The notes below the pieces were generated by a model. The model was not told the DNA's origin. It worked only from the letters and a program-made list of their open reading frames with translations, and ran no database searches. DNA of 64,000 bases. It comes from Tenacibaculum sp. MAR_2009_124 (GTDB taxonomy: Bacteria > Bacteroidota > Bacteroidia > Flavobacteriales > Flavobacteriaceae). The stretch covers positions 1,631,001 to 1,695,000 of the forward strand of contig NZ_FNSF01000001.1 in assembly GCF_900105455.1 (NCBI RefSeq), given 5' to 3'. Below are positions 35,457 through 45,475 of the stretch, one piece after another; the stretch's first letter is position 1, and each line of letters starts with the position of its first letter. The position numbers and the translations under genes were made by a program.

Positions 35457-36671
35457 TTAATGATTCATTTTCTCTCTGATATTGGTAACTTTTGAAAGGA
35501 TTCTTTTTAATATATTAAGTAATGCTTGTTGATTCTCTTCTGAAGCTGGTGAACCATTTGCCGTTACCGTATTACTTACATTTAAGGTTGGTTGAACTGG
35601 GTTATTAAATGCATTTTTAAGTGCCTCTGATTTTTGCAATATTTTTTGAGTATAATAAAGTAACTCTTCTTGGTTCCCAGACCACTCTGGTAAGGGTATT
35701 AATTCTACTTCCCTAATAAACGACAAATCGTTCTCAGGTACTATTTCAATCCACTCTGAATAGCCGTATCTCGATAATTTCACTTTTGTATTAGAGGCAT
35801 CTGAAGGTGATTCAAATAAGGTTTTCAACGTTCCTGTAAAATCCAAGTTTTCTTGTAAAACATTTTCTGGTGACGGTACAAAATCTGTTACCAGCAAATC
35901 CGTATTTGTCAAGTTAATCAGCTCAACGTATTTATATGTTCCTGTACTATCGATATATCCGAATTCAATACTGGAACCATTGGCTATAGAAATTCTCTCT
36001 GTTGCCTGAATACTGCTAAATTTTGAACCAAACCTTAAAGCACTTGCATTTACTGTTATAATCTCTTCAGTCTCATCAACGCTAAATACTTCGGTTGCAG
36101 TTTGGTCAATTACAATACTCCATCCTGGTCTCAAAACCAATTGATCACCTACAATTGTAAAAAAAGAATTAGCAATACCTAAGGTCGTTACATTATCGAC
36201 TTTAAAACTTTTGGCCTTATCATACAATTTGTCTAGATCATCAATTACCGTATAGGCATCAACGACACTTTTATTCGTTTCCGAAACACCTGCGTCTTCA
36301 AAAATTTTAGTTGTTAAAGAAGTACCGTTAACACCTTTAAGCTCTGCATCGGGTATTATTTGGTATAAATGGTTATAAGACCAAATGTGAATATCGAATA
36401 AATCACTATCATCATTATTTTTACCTCTATAATCCCAAGCATAGGTACCTGTATTTAAACCATTTGAGGCTCCTGAATTAGCCACATTCGCAGCTAATAA
36501 AATTTGTTGTTGTGGAATATTTCCATTCACATCAGTTTGGACTAAATACTGATTATCAGCAGTATTATTTACCACATGTCCTTCACGGTTATAAGTACTT
36601 CTATTTCCATTATTCGTATCTACAATATACATAGTCGCTCCCGAAACGGGATTGTTATTTACATCTTGCAC
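35457..36671 (-). CDS. Surface protein, C-terminal part of a frameshifted gene
   Basis: This 404-residue frame starts at an internal GTG and directly continues, one frame away, the protein encoded at 36659-37582. It begins with a CarboxypepD/CnaB-like segment (QDVNNNPVSGATMYIVDTNN), then a region with NTGTYAWDYRGKNNDDSDLF, and ends with a long coiled region (QKSEALKNAFNNPVQ, then NILKRILSKVTNIREKMNH). A single missing base at about 36665-36675 (GTGTG where GTTGTG would keep frame) would join the two into about 708 residues. The function is unknown; it is probably an exported surface protein. Confidence 0.6.
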   Translation of the reverse strand: MQDVNNNPVSGATMYIVDTNNGNRSTYNREGHVVNNTADNQYLVQTDVNGNIPQQQILLAANVANSGASNGLNTGTYAWDYRGKNNDDSDLFDIHIWSYNHLYQIIPDAELKGVNGTSLTTKIFEDAGVSETNKSVVDAYTVIDDLDKLYDKAKSFKVDNVTTLGIANSFFTIVGDQLVLRPGWSIVIDQTATEVFSVDETEEIITVNASALRFGSKFSSIQATERISIANGSSIEFGYIDSTGTYKYVELINLTNTDLLVTDFVPSPENVLQENLDFTGTLKTLFESPSDASNTKVKLSRYGYSEWIEIVPENDLSFIREVELIPLPEWSGNQEELLYYTQKILQKSEALKNAFNNPVQPTLNVSNTVTANGSPASEENQQALLNILKRILSKVTNIREKMNH

Positions 36672-37582
36672 ACAAGATCAAGTTCTTGGTAAACTAGAGC
36701 TACTCCATAACCATTTCCATTACCGCTTTGATGGTTTCCCGCAATTAACTGCGATCCTGTTTTAGAATTTATAAGAATTGGTCGACATCCTGCCCAAAAC
36801 TTTATGTCTTGAGTATTTCCTCTATCTCCCCCAGAATATCCTCTGAACGTTACATCATAATTTGGTGTTGAAGAAGAAAATGCTATGGCACCACCAGTAG
36901 TTTCGGGTCTATAATTATTCATTTGTTGTGGTCTTCTCAAAAATGTAATATCCCCTTCACCATTTCCTATAAATGTAAGTCCATCAACAAAAAAGTTATC
37001 TGAACTTTGCCTTACTTGAACAACATCGGAAGTTGCACTTCTTCTTACCAGTAAAACACCATTCATAATATTTACTGTTGATGTAGGCTCTGCAAACCAA
37101 GGTAATTGGCCAACATCTATAGTAGCTCCTCTCCAATTCCAAGTTGCACCTCCTCTTACATAGAGTACCGCCTGACCTGATCCACAACATCCAGCATCCG
37201 TTGAGGAGATAAATATTCCAAGACCTAGAGTTTGCCTCGTAATTCCATTGACAGTGAGGTCGCTTCCCAAATTGTATTCAGCTCCATTCTGAATATCAAT
37301 AATTGGGTTGCCTGGATTATTAAATAATAGTTGTTCCTGCTCGGGATTATGGCTTAAGGTTCCTTGGATGACCAACCTTAAATTGTTCAAATTATATGTA
37401 ATGTATTGATTGGTTCCAGTACCATTAGTAGTTGTAGTTACTCCTGCAATGGACGCTAGTCCAGATAAATCATTATCTGTTCCTGTTTGTGTAATTATAC
37501 TACCTGATAATGTGAAATTTGCCAACAAGGTATTTACAAACAAGAAAAAATAAATGACCGAAACACTTTTCTTTTTATTCAT
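36659..37582 (-). CDS. Surface protein, N-terminal part of a frameshifted gene
   Basis: The 307-residue frame has a signal peptide (MNKKKSVSVIYFFLFVNTLLAN) and a beta-helix-like region rich in N, T, G and V (for example NNLRLVIQGTLSHN, LYVRGGATWNWRGATIDVG, STVNIMNGVLLVRR), consistent with a right-handed beta-solenoid. It ends prematurely after YGVALVYQELDLVCKM, where the other frame continues with the sequence that would be expected next. It is three bases from the upstream 156-residue gene, so both belong to one operon. Confidence 0.6.
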   Translation of the reverse strand: MNKKKSVSVIYFFLFVNTLLANFTLSGSIITQTGTDNDLSGLASIAGVTTTTNGTGTNQYITYNLNNLRLVIQGTLSHNPEQEQLLFNNPGNPIIDIQNGAEYNLGSDLTVNGITRQTLGLGIFISSTDAGCCGSGQAVLYVRGGATWNWRGATIDVGQLPWFAEPTSTVNIMNGVLLVRRSATSDVVQVRQSSDNFFVDGLTFIGNGEGDITFLRRPQQMNNYRPETTGGAIAFSSSTPNYDVTFRGYSGGDRGNTQDIKFWAGCRPILINSKTGSQLIAGNHQSGNGNGYGVALVYQELDLVCKM

Positions 37583-37585
37583 CTT

Positions 37586-38056
37586 TTAATTATAAGTTAA
37601 TGCCTGTACTTGAGAAAGTGTATTCGGCTGTGTTCCCGTTCCTGTTGATCTAGCTTCTACATTAATGTCAGTTTTATCGTACCTTATAACTAAAAAATCG
37701 CTTCCATTTTCAACTAAAGAAACATAACAATAATCATCATCTTCAAATATTAATTCAGCTGTAACATCTTTAAATGTAGTTGTTATTTGGAATACAGATT
37801 CTGTATTAGTAATTGTTAGAAAAGGATCTACAGATGTAATATTTTTTACTGGAGCTAACATTTGCCATGAACTATCATCTCTAAAATACAATCCCTTAAT
37901 AGTTGTATTGTATAGAATAGAACCTTCATTAGGCAAAGAAATAGAATTCATTTCTGTTGTTGAAGCTTTTGGTAAACCAAATAAAGAATTAGCATCTATC
38001 TGAGAAAAGATCACATTTGAAGATACCAATAATAAAAAAGTTATTTTTTTCATCAC
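37586..38056 (-). CDS. Secreted hypothetical protein
   Basis: This 156-residue protein has a signal peptide (about residues 1-19, ending VIFSQ). It contains a short motif GSILYNTTIKGLYFRDDSSW, of the kind found in Bacteroidota phage-tail-like or fibrous surface proteins where a displayed value is compared. It is immediately upstream of the split beta-solenoid gene and probably acts with it. Function not recognised. Confidence 0.6.
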   Translation of the reverse strand: MMKKITFLLLVSSNVIFSQIDANSLFGLPKASTTEMNSISLPNEGSILYNTTIKGLYFRDDSSWQMLAPVKNITSVDPFLTITNTESVFQITTTFKDVTAELIFEDDDYCYVSLVENGSDFLVIRYDKTDINVEARSTGTGTQPNTLSQVQALTYN

Positions 38057-38213
38057 GATTATTTAAGGGGGTAATCAAATATAACAAAGTTATTCTTACT
38101 ACCAAAAAATCAAACACTTATGAGACCTTAATAAAAAAAACAAATAAATATTTATATAAACATGTGAGGTTAGACCTTATGAATTAATATGGTGGTGCTA
38201 TTTATTTTTATGA

Positions 38214-39083
38214 TTAAAACGAAATTGTCCTAGAATTAATCCATTCTTTAATTTTCGGCCAAACTTCACTTTTTGCGCTTTGTGATTTTAGAATTCTGCT
38301 ATGATTATAGTCCTCTAAATTTCCATTTCTCTTTGATAAGTACCATAGCTTGTTTGACTCATTCTTAAAAGCATTGAGAAACTTTTTACACCCAATCTTC
38401 GGAGCTATAAAAGTATCTCCTTCAGCACATATTGATAAAACTGGTACATTTACAGTATACATTTTTTTAAGATAATTAAAACCATTATCACCGATAAAGT
38501 TGTGTTTCAAATTCCAATTGAACCATTGCTTCATCATATAATAACTTTCATCGTGCTCGGTTGAACCTACACTCTTAGCTGGTATTTTACCCAAAATCAA
38601 TGTAACATACTTTCCTATGAAGATTTTAATTTTGTTTGAAAGCGAGCTTCCAGCACCAAAAGCCTGCGTACCAAATAGTATTATACTATTCACTTTCTTT
38701 TGATAATCTGGATTATTGATTAATAACATTGTCAGAGCTATTCCTCCTCCACTATGCGCCAAGCAGTCTATAGAATTTACTCCTATTGTTTCAAATAAAA
38801 AATCAAACGTCGATTTTAAATCGTATTTCGCAATGGTTTCAAAATTAAATTCTAAATCACTACTATAACTACTTCCATGATTTCTCCATTCCATAATCCA
38901 ACAAGTAAAGCCTCTTTCTACTAAAAAAACAGCAATACCTTCGCATATCTTCCTATTTGAAAAAGTTCCATGAGTCAAAAACACATTTCTACTAGAGATG
39001 GTTTCGGAACTTAGTTTCCATAATGCAATGGAAATTCCATCTGATGTTACAACATGGTATAATTCTTCTTTCAGAACACTCAT
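38214..39083 (-). CDS. Alpha/beta hydrolase (lipase-like)
   Basis: The 289-residue protein shows the alpha/beta hydrolase core of the acid-lipase type: VFLTHGTFSNRKIC, the nucleophile elbow in CLAHSGGG (Ser about 110), an acid in SICAEGDTFIAP and a late histidine in EDYNHSRIL. The opening VVTSDGISIALWKL and the EWRNHGSS segment are typical of such enzymes. No signal peptide is present, so it is cytosolic. Substrate unknown. The cupin pseudogene lies upstream on the same strand. Confidence 0.75.
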   Translation of the reverse strand: MSVLKEELYHVVTSDGISIALWKLSSETISSRNVFLTHGTFSNRKICEGIAVFLVERGFTCWIMEWRNHGSSYSSDLEFNFETIAKYDLKSTFDFLFETIGVNSIDCLAHSGGGIALTMLLINNPDYQKKVNSIILFGTQAFGAGSSLSNKIKIFIGKYVTLILGKIPAKSVGSTEHDESYYMMKQWFNWNLKHNFIGDNGFNYLKKMYTVNVPVLSICAEGDTFIAPKIGCKKFLNAFKNESNKLWYLSKRNGNLEDYNHSRILKSQSAKSEVWPKIKEWINSRTISF

Positions 39084-39098
39084 TCTTTATTTGGATTA

Positions 39099-39518
39099 TT
39101 AATGCTTTAATACAGTTATCGGAATCCCTTCTATTCCAGCATAGAAAACTATAATTTCAGCCGGTATATCGCCTTCATTTTCTCCATAATGCCAAGTATT
39201 AACTAGCTCAACAATAGGATCTCCTTTCTTTAGATACAATGTGTCATTTTTCTCACTTATTACGGTTAAGGCACCACTTAAAAGAACCCCTGCATTAATT
39301 TCGGGGTGCTTATGAATTTCCAATTTCTTCTTGGGAGGAATAGTTATTCTTAATATAGTAACCTTAGGCTGACCATTTTGGTATTTCGGTAACCTATCTC
39401 CATTTCAACTTTGTGTCGTTTCAATAAGTTTATCGATTTTTATACTAGACGTATGATTTGATTTACATGAAATATTGAGTAAACAAATTAAACATAATAC
39501 GTTTATTGAAGTTTTCAT
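39099..39518 (-). pseudogene. Cupin-domain lipoprotein interrupted by an in-frame stop
   Basis: From the ATG at 39518 the frame encodes a lipoprotein signal (lipobox LLNISC, Cys 18) and then a cupin domain (IPPKKKLEIHKHPEINAGVL, EKNDTLYLKKGDPIVEL, NTWHYGENEGD, all in one frame). A single TGA at 39405-39407 (codon 38) interrupts it. The shorter frame from 39323 starts inside the cupin barrel and would lack its first strands. Without this one codon the protein would be a normal 139-residue cupin. The function of the intact form is unknown. Confidence 0.75.
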
Positions 39519-39606
39519 AGAAGGTAGTTCATATAATAAAAACTCCTAATCTATAACTTTACCCTTAACTAACATAACATATCAATAAAAAAACAGGGAA
39601 TTAAAA

Positions 39607-40041
39607 TTAGTTCAACCAATTCCTTTTTATAGAAAACATTGAAAACCACACTAAAAAAAGACCAAAAGCAACGACTAAAACGGGCATTGTAATTGTATGA
39701 AGTAATCCATAAACATCAATTGATTTCGTGAAGAAGACATTATGAATCATTTGAGGTATGATTGCTAAAATTGAAATTACAAAAGCGATTTTAGACCACT
39801 TCTTCTTTAAAATTAAACCTATTGACCCCATGAGCCCAAAGAACACTGCTATTCCAAATATGACTGTAATCCATATTGGATATTCGTTATACAAAACTCT
39901 TTCATTTTCTGGAAGTTGAGCCAAAGTATCCGCTGAAATAAAAGTATGTACATAAAATGAGAAAACTCCCATAATGTTCCATAGTAAAAAAAAGACCGCT
40001 AATATCCAGTACCAATTAGGCATTTTATTGTTATTCTCCAT
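39607..40041 (-). CDS. Four-helix membrane protein of unknown function
   Basis: The 144-residue protein has four membrane segments (about 10-30, 55-75, 85-105 and 115-135) and short loops, with an opening PNWYWILAVFFLLWNIMGV seen in small Bacteroidota inner-membrane proteins sometimes labelled as sugar transporters. There is no transporter evidence beyond that naming habit. Function unknown. No clear operon partner. Confidence 0.65.
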   Translation of the reverse strand: MENNNKMPNWYWILAVFFLLWNIMGVFSFYVHTFISADTLAQLPENERVLYNEYPIWITVIFGIAVFFGLMGSIGLILKKKWSKIAFVISILAIIPQMIHNVFFTKSIDVYGLLHTITMPVLVVAFGLFLVWFSMFSIKRNWLN

Positions 40042-40448
40042 GATATTTAATTTAGTTTGTTACACGAAACAACCTCTTAAAGATTGATTATGATAAAGTT
40101 AATTATTTTATAATTAATACTAACTAAACATTAAAACCACATATATAAATTGTTACTTCTTAGTTTATTGTTCTTAAAAAGCACCATATAACAAACTATG
40201 TTTGAGTTGTTTTTCAAAATTCATTTTAACAATATCTCTACTAAAAATTCAAATGGTATAACTTGTACTATGTATAAATAAATTATTTCGCATATGAACA
40301 GTTTATTTTTACATTCTACTGCGTTAAAAAAGAAACCATAGCTAAGGTTATGATTTGTTATTTTCCTTGTATAATAAAAAAATAACTCTATTTATTTACA
40401 CGAAATTTTCAATTACAAATCGTATTAATCATTAAATTCTTCTTCATA
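40042..40448. other. Intergenic region downstream of valS
   Basis: About 400 bases, very AT-rich, without gene, RNA or repeat that I can support. Confidence 0.35.
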
Positions 40449-40480
40449 AAAAAAAGCCTATCATTACGATAGACCTTTTA
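40449..40480 (-). terminator. Terminator after valS
   Basis: On the minus strand AGGTCTATC pairs imperfectly with GATAGGCT around GTAAT, followed by a run of eight T. Confidence 0.7.
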
Positions 40481-40499
40481 TAAAATTTAAGAATATTTT

Positions 40500-43139
40500 T
40501 TACTGTAAACTTGTTAAACTATTTTTAATCGTTTCTATTTTAGCTAAAGCATCTGCTTCCTTCTTCTTTTCATTAGCTACAACCTGATCAGGTGCGTTAC
40601 TTACAAAACGTTCATTCGCTAATTTCTTCTGAACAGATTTTAAGAATCCTTCTGTATAATTAAGTTCTTCCATCAATTTTTCAACTTCCTCTTCTACATT
40701 AATATTCTCTGCAGAAATAGGTACGAAGTACTCATTTGACTTTACACGAAAGCTTAAAGCCCCTTCAATTTTATCATCAGAATACGACAATGCTTCTATA
40801 TTTCCCAACTTCTTTATTACTTTATCGAAGTTCTCCGAAACCTTTTCATTATTAGTAATAATTAAATCGATAGTTTCCTTAAAAGGAATATTTTTTTCTT
40901 TTCTAATGGTTCTAATTCCCGATATAACTTCAGAAGCTAAATCGAATTCAGCAATTAAAGCTTGTTTACTTTTTTGAGATACCGGATATTTAGCTATAAT
41001 TAATGCCTCTTCAGGAGTTCTAGTTGCGATAGATTGCCATATTTCTTCCGTTATAAACGGCATGAATGGGTGTAAAATCTTTAAGTTCTCTTCAAACAAA
41101 GCAATTACCTCATTATATGTAATTGCATCGATTGGTTGTTGATAGCCCGGTTTCACAATTTCTAATAGCCACCCACAAAAATCATCATAAATTAACTTAT
41201 ATATCGCCATGATCACATCACTCAAACGATACTTGCTATAATGATCTTCAATTTTTTCTAATGTTTTCTGGAATTTCGCTTTATACCAATCTAGAGCAAT
41301 TTTGCTCGACTGAGGCTGTTCTAAAGTTTCAGAAACTTCCCATAGCGTTGTTAAGTAAAAAGCACTCCAAACTTTATCACCTAATTTTTTTCCTTGCTGA
41401 CAAAGTGTCTCATCAAACAATAAATCATTCCCAGCTGCAGAACTTAATAAAAGTCCTACACGTACTCCATCAGCTCCATAGTTTTCTATTAATTTTAAAG
41501 CATCTGGTGAATTCCCTAACGACTTAGACATTTTACGACGTTGCTTATCACGTACTAAACCAGTAAGGTAAACATTTTCAAAAGGACGTTGATCTTTATA
41601 TTCATATCCAGCAACGATCATACGTGCTACCCAGAAAAACAAAATATCTGGTCCTGTTACTAAATCATTTGTTGGGTAATAATATTTTATTTCCTCATTC
41701 TCAGGATTTCTGATACCATCAAATACACTCATTGGCCATAACCAAGAAGAAAACCAGGTATCTAAAGCATCTTCATCTTGACGAAGATCACTTTCCGTTA
41801 ATAAAGGGTTGTTTGCTTTTTCTTTTGCTAATTCTAGGGCTTTTACCGCATTTTCAGCAACAACAAAATCTTCTTTACCTTCTCCATAATAATAAGCAGG
41901 TATCTGTTGTCCCCACCATAATTGTCGAGAAATATTCCAATCGCGAATATTTTCCATCCAGTGACGGTACGTATTCTCAAACTTCTTCGGAAATAATTTC
42001 ACTTCTCTGTCTTCTCCCAAAACAGCTTCCAACGCAGGTTTTGCCAAATCCTCCATTTTTAAGAACCATTGATCCGATAATCTTGGCTCAATAACTGCTT
42101 TCGTTCTTTCAGATGTTCCTACTTTATTTGTATGCTGCTCTATTTTAACTAAGTAGCCTTTTTCTTCAAGTTCTTTCGCTATTTCCTTTCTAACAACAAA
42201 TCTATCCTTCCCTTCATAATGTAAACCGAAAGAATTTAAGCTTGCATTGTCATTAAAAATATCAATAACCTCTAAATTGTGTTTTTCTCCTAAAACTTTG
42301 TCATTCTCATCATGAGCAGGGGTTACTTTTAAACATCCTGTTCCAAACTCAATATCAACATAATCATCTTCAATAATAGGAATTTCTCTGTTACATAAAG
42401 GAACAATTATTTTTTTCCCTTTTAAATGAGAATATCGCTCATCATTTGGATTGATACAAACCGCAGTGTCTCCTAAAATCGTTTCAGGACGAGTAGTAGC
42501 AATAGTAACTTTCTCATTAGAACCTACTACATCATATTGCAAATAATATAGATTTCCTTGACGTTCTTCATAAATTACTTCCTCATCAGATAAAGTTGTT
42601 TTTGCTTCAGGATCCCAATTAACCATTCGAAATCCTCTATAGATATATCCTTTTTTATATAAATCGACAAAAACTTTTATTACAGATTCTGATAATGCAG
42701 GATCCATGGTAAAAGACGTTCTTTCCCAGTCACAAGAAGCTCCCATTTTTTTAAGCTGCTCTAAGATGATTCCTCCATATTCATTCTTCCATTCCCAAGC
42801 ATGTTTTAAGAATTCTTCTCTAGTAAGGTCTTTCTTATCAATTCCTTGCTCTTTCAATTTCGCTACAACTTTTGCTTCAGTTGCTATAGATGCATGATCA
42901 GTTCCAGGAACCCAACAAGCATTTTTACCTTGTAGACGAGCTCTACGAATTAATACATCTTGAATTGTATTGTTTAACATATGTCCCATATGAAGTATCC
43001 CCGTGACGTTTGGTGGTGGTATAACAATTGTATATGGCTCTCTGTCATCTACTTCAGAATGAAAGTAATTATGCTTCATCCAGTAATCGTACCATTTTCC
43101 TTCTACTTCTTTAGCGTTGTATTTTGATGGAATATTCAT
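40500..43139 (-). CDS. valS: Valyl-tRNA synthetase
   Basis: The 879-residue class I synthetase charges tRNA-Val. It shows the HIGH-type motif [12 protein letters not shown] (about residue 50), the CP1 editing domain ([19 protein letters not shown]), the KMSKS loop [10 protein letters not shown] (about 530), an anticodon-binding helical region, and the C-terminal coiled-coil arm of valine enzymes ([17 protein letters not shown] and onwards). Full length and normal for the family. Confidence 0.97.
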   Translation of the reverse strand: MNIPSKYNAKEVEGKWYDYWMKHNYFHSEVDDREPYTIVIPPPNVTGILHMGHMLNNTIQDVLIRRARLQGKNACWVPGTDHASIATEAKVVAKLKEQGIDKKDLTREEFLKHAWEWKNEYGGIILEQLKKMGASCDWERTSFTMDPALSESVIKVFVDLYKKGYIYRGFRMVNWDPEAKTTLSDEEVIYEERQGNLYYLQYDVVGSNEKVTIATTRPETILGDTAVCINPNDERYSHLKGKKIIVPLCNREIPIIEDDYVDIEFGTGCLKVTPAHDENDKVLGEKHNLEVIDIFNDNASLNSFGLHYEGKDRFVVRKEIAKELEEKGYLVKIEQHTNKVGTSERTKAVIEPRLSDQWFLKMEDLAKPALEAVLGEDREVKLFPKKFENTYRHWMENIRDWNISRQLWWGQQIPAYYYGEGKEDFVVAENAVKALELAKEKANNPLLTESDLRQDEDALDTWFSSWLWPMSVFDGIRNPENEEIKYYYPTNDLVTGPDILFFWVARMIVAGYEYKDQRPFENVYLTGLVRDKQRRKMSKSLGNSPDALKLIENYGADGVRVGLLLSSAAGNDLLFDETLCQQGKKLGDKVWSAFYLTTLWEVSETLEQPQSSKIALDWYKAKFQKTLEKIEDHYSKYRLSDVIMAIYKLIYDDFCGWLLEIVKPGYQQPIDAITYNEVIALFEENLKILHPFMPFITEEIWQSIATRTPEEALIIAKYPVSQKSKQALIAEFDLASEVISGIRTIRKEKNIPFKETIDLIITNNEKVSENFDKVIKKLGNIEALSYSDDKIEGALSFRVKSNEYFVPISAENINVEEEVEKLMEELNYTEGFLKSVQKKLANERFVSNAPDQVVANEKKKEADALAKIETIKNSLTSLQ

Positions 43140-43266
43140 ATGTTTTTACTATATTTAACCAAATAAATTTTTTGGCATTATTTTTGAAATCTAATTAGCA
43201 AAAATACAACTATCTCTGAGCTATAGAAAAATAGTTGTCATTTTTTTAATACGTAAAAAATAATTA

Positions 43267-43274
43267 TAAATTTG
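43267..43274 (+). promoter_or_regulatory. Bacteroidetes -7 element of the DUF1573 gene
   Basis: TAAATTTG matches TAnnTTTG, 46 bases before the start codon. A -33 element is not evident. Confidence 0.4.
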
Positions 43275-43319
43275 TGCAACGGTTGTATTATATAACCCCT
43301 TTTAAAAAAAATAACATTT

Positions 43320-43730
43320 ATGAAGACAATTTTATCATTTGTAGCTATCTTCTTTATCGCGTTAACGATAAATGCTCAAGAATTCAAATTTGAATCTGAA
43401 GTAATCGACTATGGAAAGGTAGCTCTTGGATCTGAAGGAAAACGTGTTTTTGAATTTACTAATGTTGGAGATGCTCCTTTAATCATCAAAGATGTTAGAT
43501 CTACATGTGGATGTACTGTTCCTAAAAAACCTGAAAAGCCAGTTATGCCAGGTCAAAAAGGACAAATAGAAGTTTCTTATGATACTAAAAGACCAGGTGG
43601 TTTTTCAAAAGCAATTACTATCATGTCAAATGCGAAGGCTGAGAGAAAAGTATTAAAAATTAAAGGTTTTATCGATAAAAATGCTGCTCCTGTAAAGGCT
43701 AAAAGCATGGTATCAAGCGGTACAGAATAA
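43320..43730 (+). CDS. DUF1573 domain protein
   Basis: The 136-residue protein has a signal peptide (MKTILSFVAIFFIALTINAQ) and one ASPM/SPD-2/Hydin-like immunoglobulin domain of the DUF1573 family: FEFTNVGDAPLIIKDVRSTC, GCTVPKKPEKPVMPGQKG and a closing KAITIMSNAKAERKVL strand. The conserved CGCT motif is present. Such proteins are periplasmic or outer-membrane associated in Bacteroidota. Their role is not established. A strong terminator follows. Confidence 0.85.
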   Translation: MKTILSFVAIFFIALTINAQEFKFESEVIDYGKVALGSEGKRVFEFTNVGDAPLIIKDVRSTCGCTVPKKPEKPVMPGQKGQIEVSYDTKRPGGFSKAITIMSNAKAERKVLKIKGFIDKNAAPVKAKSMVSSGTE

Positions 43731-43754
43731 AAACTTAATTTTATAAAATACCTG

Positions 43755-43785
43755 AACCTGTGGAAGATTCCACAGGTTTTTTTTT
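43755..43785 (+). terminator. Terminator after the DUF1573 gene
   Basis: AACCTGTGGAA and TTCCACAGGTT form a perfect stem with a tight loop and a run of nine T. Confidence 0.9.
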
Positions 43786-44272
43786 ACCTTACTGTTAAAG
43801 TTTACAGATTTATTATCTAGTCAAATCATACATATCCCGTGAAAATTTGAAATAATCCCAATAAAACACATATTGATACTTCTTCTCAATTTTATTCATT
43901 ATTCGTTTAAGTTAATTCACTAATAAGTTAACTATTTTAGAATATGTTCGAATGTTTACAAGAACCCATTTCTCCATTTTCTGGAAGCCAGTGATAGAAA
44001 CAATCTTCATTTCAACTGACATTTAAGATTTTATGACTTCTCATAATTTATCACTTTGTTTTAATAATTTATAGGGAATCGCTACAAATAATACTGTTTA
44101 CAAATAAGGTTTTTGTCTATAAACAATTTCTTTTTACTACATTTTTTTTAATTAATAAAACCTTAGCTAAGCTATTTATTTACTTGTTTCACGCTAGTAA
44201 CCAACAACTTAACATACTACAAGAAAATTTCATTTATAAACAGCATAACATGCCATTAAATAATTAAAAAAA
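43786..44272. other. Intergenic region between convergent DUF1573 and MacA-like genes
   Basis: Nearly 490 bases, AT-rich, no supported feature. Confidence 0.35.
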
Positions 44273-44300
44273 AAGATGCTCATTGTATAATGAGCATCTT
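44273..44300 (-). terminator. Terminator after the MacAB-type operon
   Basis: AAGATGCTCATT and AATGAGCATCTT form a 12-bp stem. On the minus strand a long T run follows. Confidence 0.88.
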
Positions 44301-44332
44301 CATAAGTTAAAGAGATAGAATTAAGTTTTAAT

Positions 44333-45460
44333 TTAACTATCCTCTTTCTTGTCTTTATCTTTGTCTTTAGAAGCTTTATTCCATATTTTAATTTGGTCAT
44401 TGGCAGTAACTCCTTCTAAAATTTCTACATTAACACCATCAGAAACTCCTAGTTTTACTGTTTTCTTTTCAAACTTTCCTTCATCATTTAACTGTACCTC
44501 TACATAAGGTTCTTCTGACTCTTTATCGAACCTTAAAAGAGATTCTTTAATTGAAAGGACACTGTCTTTCTTTTCAAGAACAATATTCGCATTAGCACTG
44601 TATCCAGCTCTTACAAAATATTCATCATCTAAAGAAACATCTGCCTTAATCTTAAACTGCACTGCTCCACTTTCTTCTGTTCCCTTAGGCGCAATAAAAT
44701 TTAATTTAGCAGGAAATTTTTTACCATCGATTGCTCCCAAAGCAACTTCAATGTCAGATCCTTTTACCAGTTTACCAACTTCTGACTCATCAACTTTACC
44801 TTCAAAAATCATTCTGGTCATATCGGCGATAGTTGCAATAGTAGTCCCCTCATTAAAATTATTACTCTCAATTACTTGATATCCTTTTTTAACAGGAATC
44901 TCTACGATCATTCCTGATGCTGTTGCTCTGATATTCGTATTAGCAGTTTTCCCTAAACCAGCAGTGGTTCCTCTTTTTATAATGTCTAAATCAGATTTAG
45001 CATTGTATAAACTTTGCTTTGAATTATTAAAATTCAACAAAGAATTTTCATAATCTTGACGAGAAATTACCCCCTTGTCAAATAACTTCTTATTTCTCTC
45101 ATACTGAATTTTTGCATTGTCATAAGTCAACTTCGTATTTTTAACAATTCCATTTGCAGAATTCAATGACTGAATATTTGGCACAACTCTAACGGTTGCT
45201 ATTAAATCTCCCGCTTTAACAATTGCTCCTTCCTCTAAATATACTTTATCGATAATACCAGAAATTTGTGGCTTTATATCTACTTCCTCCAAAGGAATAA
45301 CTTTACCCGTTGCTACAGCTTTTCTTTCTATAGTAGCTTTAAATGGTGTTTCAGTTTCATAGGTAATAATATTCTTTTGATTTTTTTTACCTAACCAAAT
45401 TAGAACAGCTACAAAAAAAACTGCTATAATTCCTAAAATGATTTTTGCTCTTTTACTCAT
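44333..45460 (-). CDS. HlyD/MacA-like periplasmic adaptor subunit
   Basis: The 375-residue membrane-fusion protein has an N-terminal membrane anchor (about 6-24) and the split lipoyl/barrel-sandwich halves (AVATGKVIPLEEVDIKPQIS; then ANTNIRATASGMIVEIPVKK) around a coiled-coil hairpin (about 95-165). A beta-barrel domain and a highly charged lysine/aspartate tail follow. It links the ABC permeases to an outer-membrane factor for export of drugs, peptides or glycolipids. It is last in a four-gene operon (ATPase, permease, permease, adaptor), 15 bases after the permease. No TolC-like gene is present here. Confidence 0.88.
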   Translation of the reverse strand: MSKRAKIILGIIAVFFVAVLIWLGKKNQKNIITYETETPFKATIERKAVATGKVIPLEEVDIKPQISGIIDKVYLEEGAIVKAGDLIATVRVVPNIQSLNSANGIVKNTKLTYDNAKIQYERNKKLFDKGVISRQDYENSLLNFNNSKQSLYNAKSDLDIIKRGTTAGLGKTANTNIRATASGMIVEIPVKKGYQVIESNNFNEGTTIATIADMTRMIFEGKVDESEVGKLVKGSDIEVALGAIDGKKFPAKLNFIAPKGTEESGAVQFKIKADVSLDDEYFVRAGYSANANIVLEKKDSVLSIKESLLRFDKESEEPYVEVQLNDEGKFEKKTVKLGVSDGVNVEILEGVTANDQIKIWNKASKDKDKDKKEDS

Positions 45461-45475
45461 GATTTGTTGATTGTT

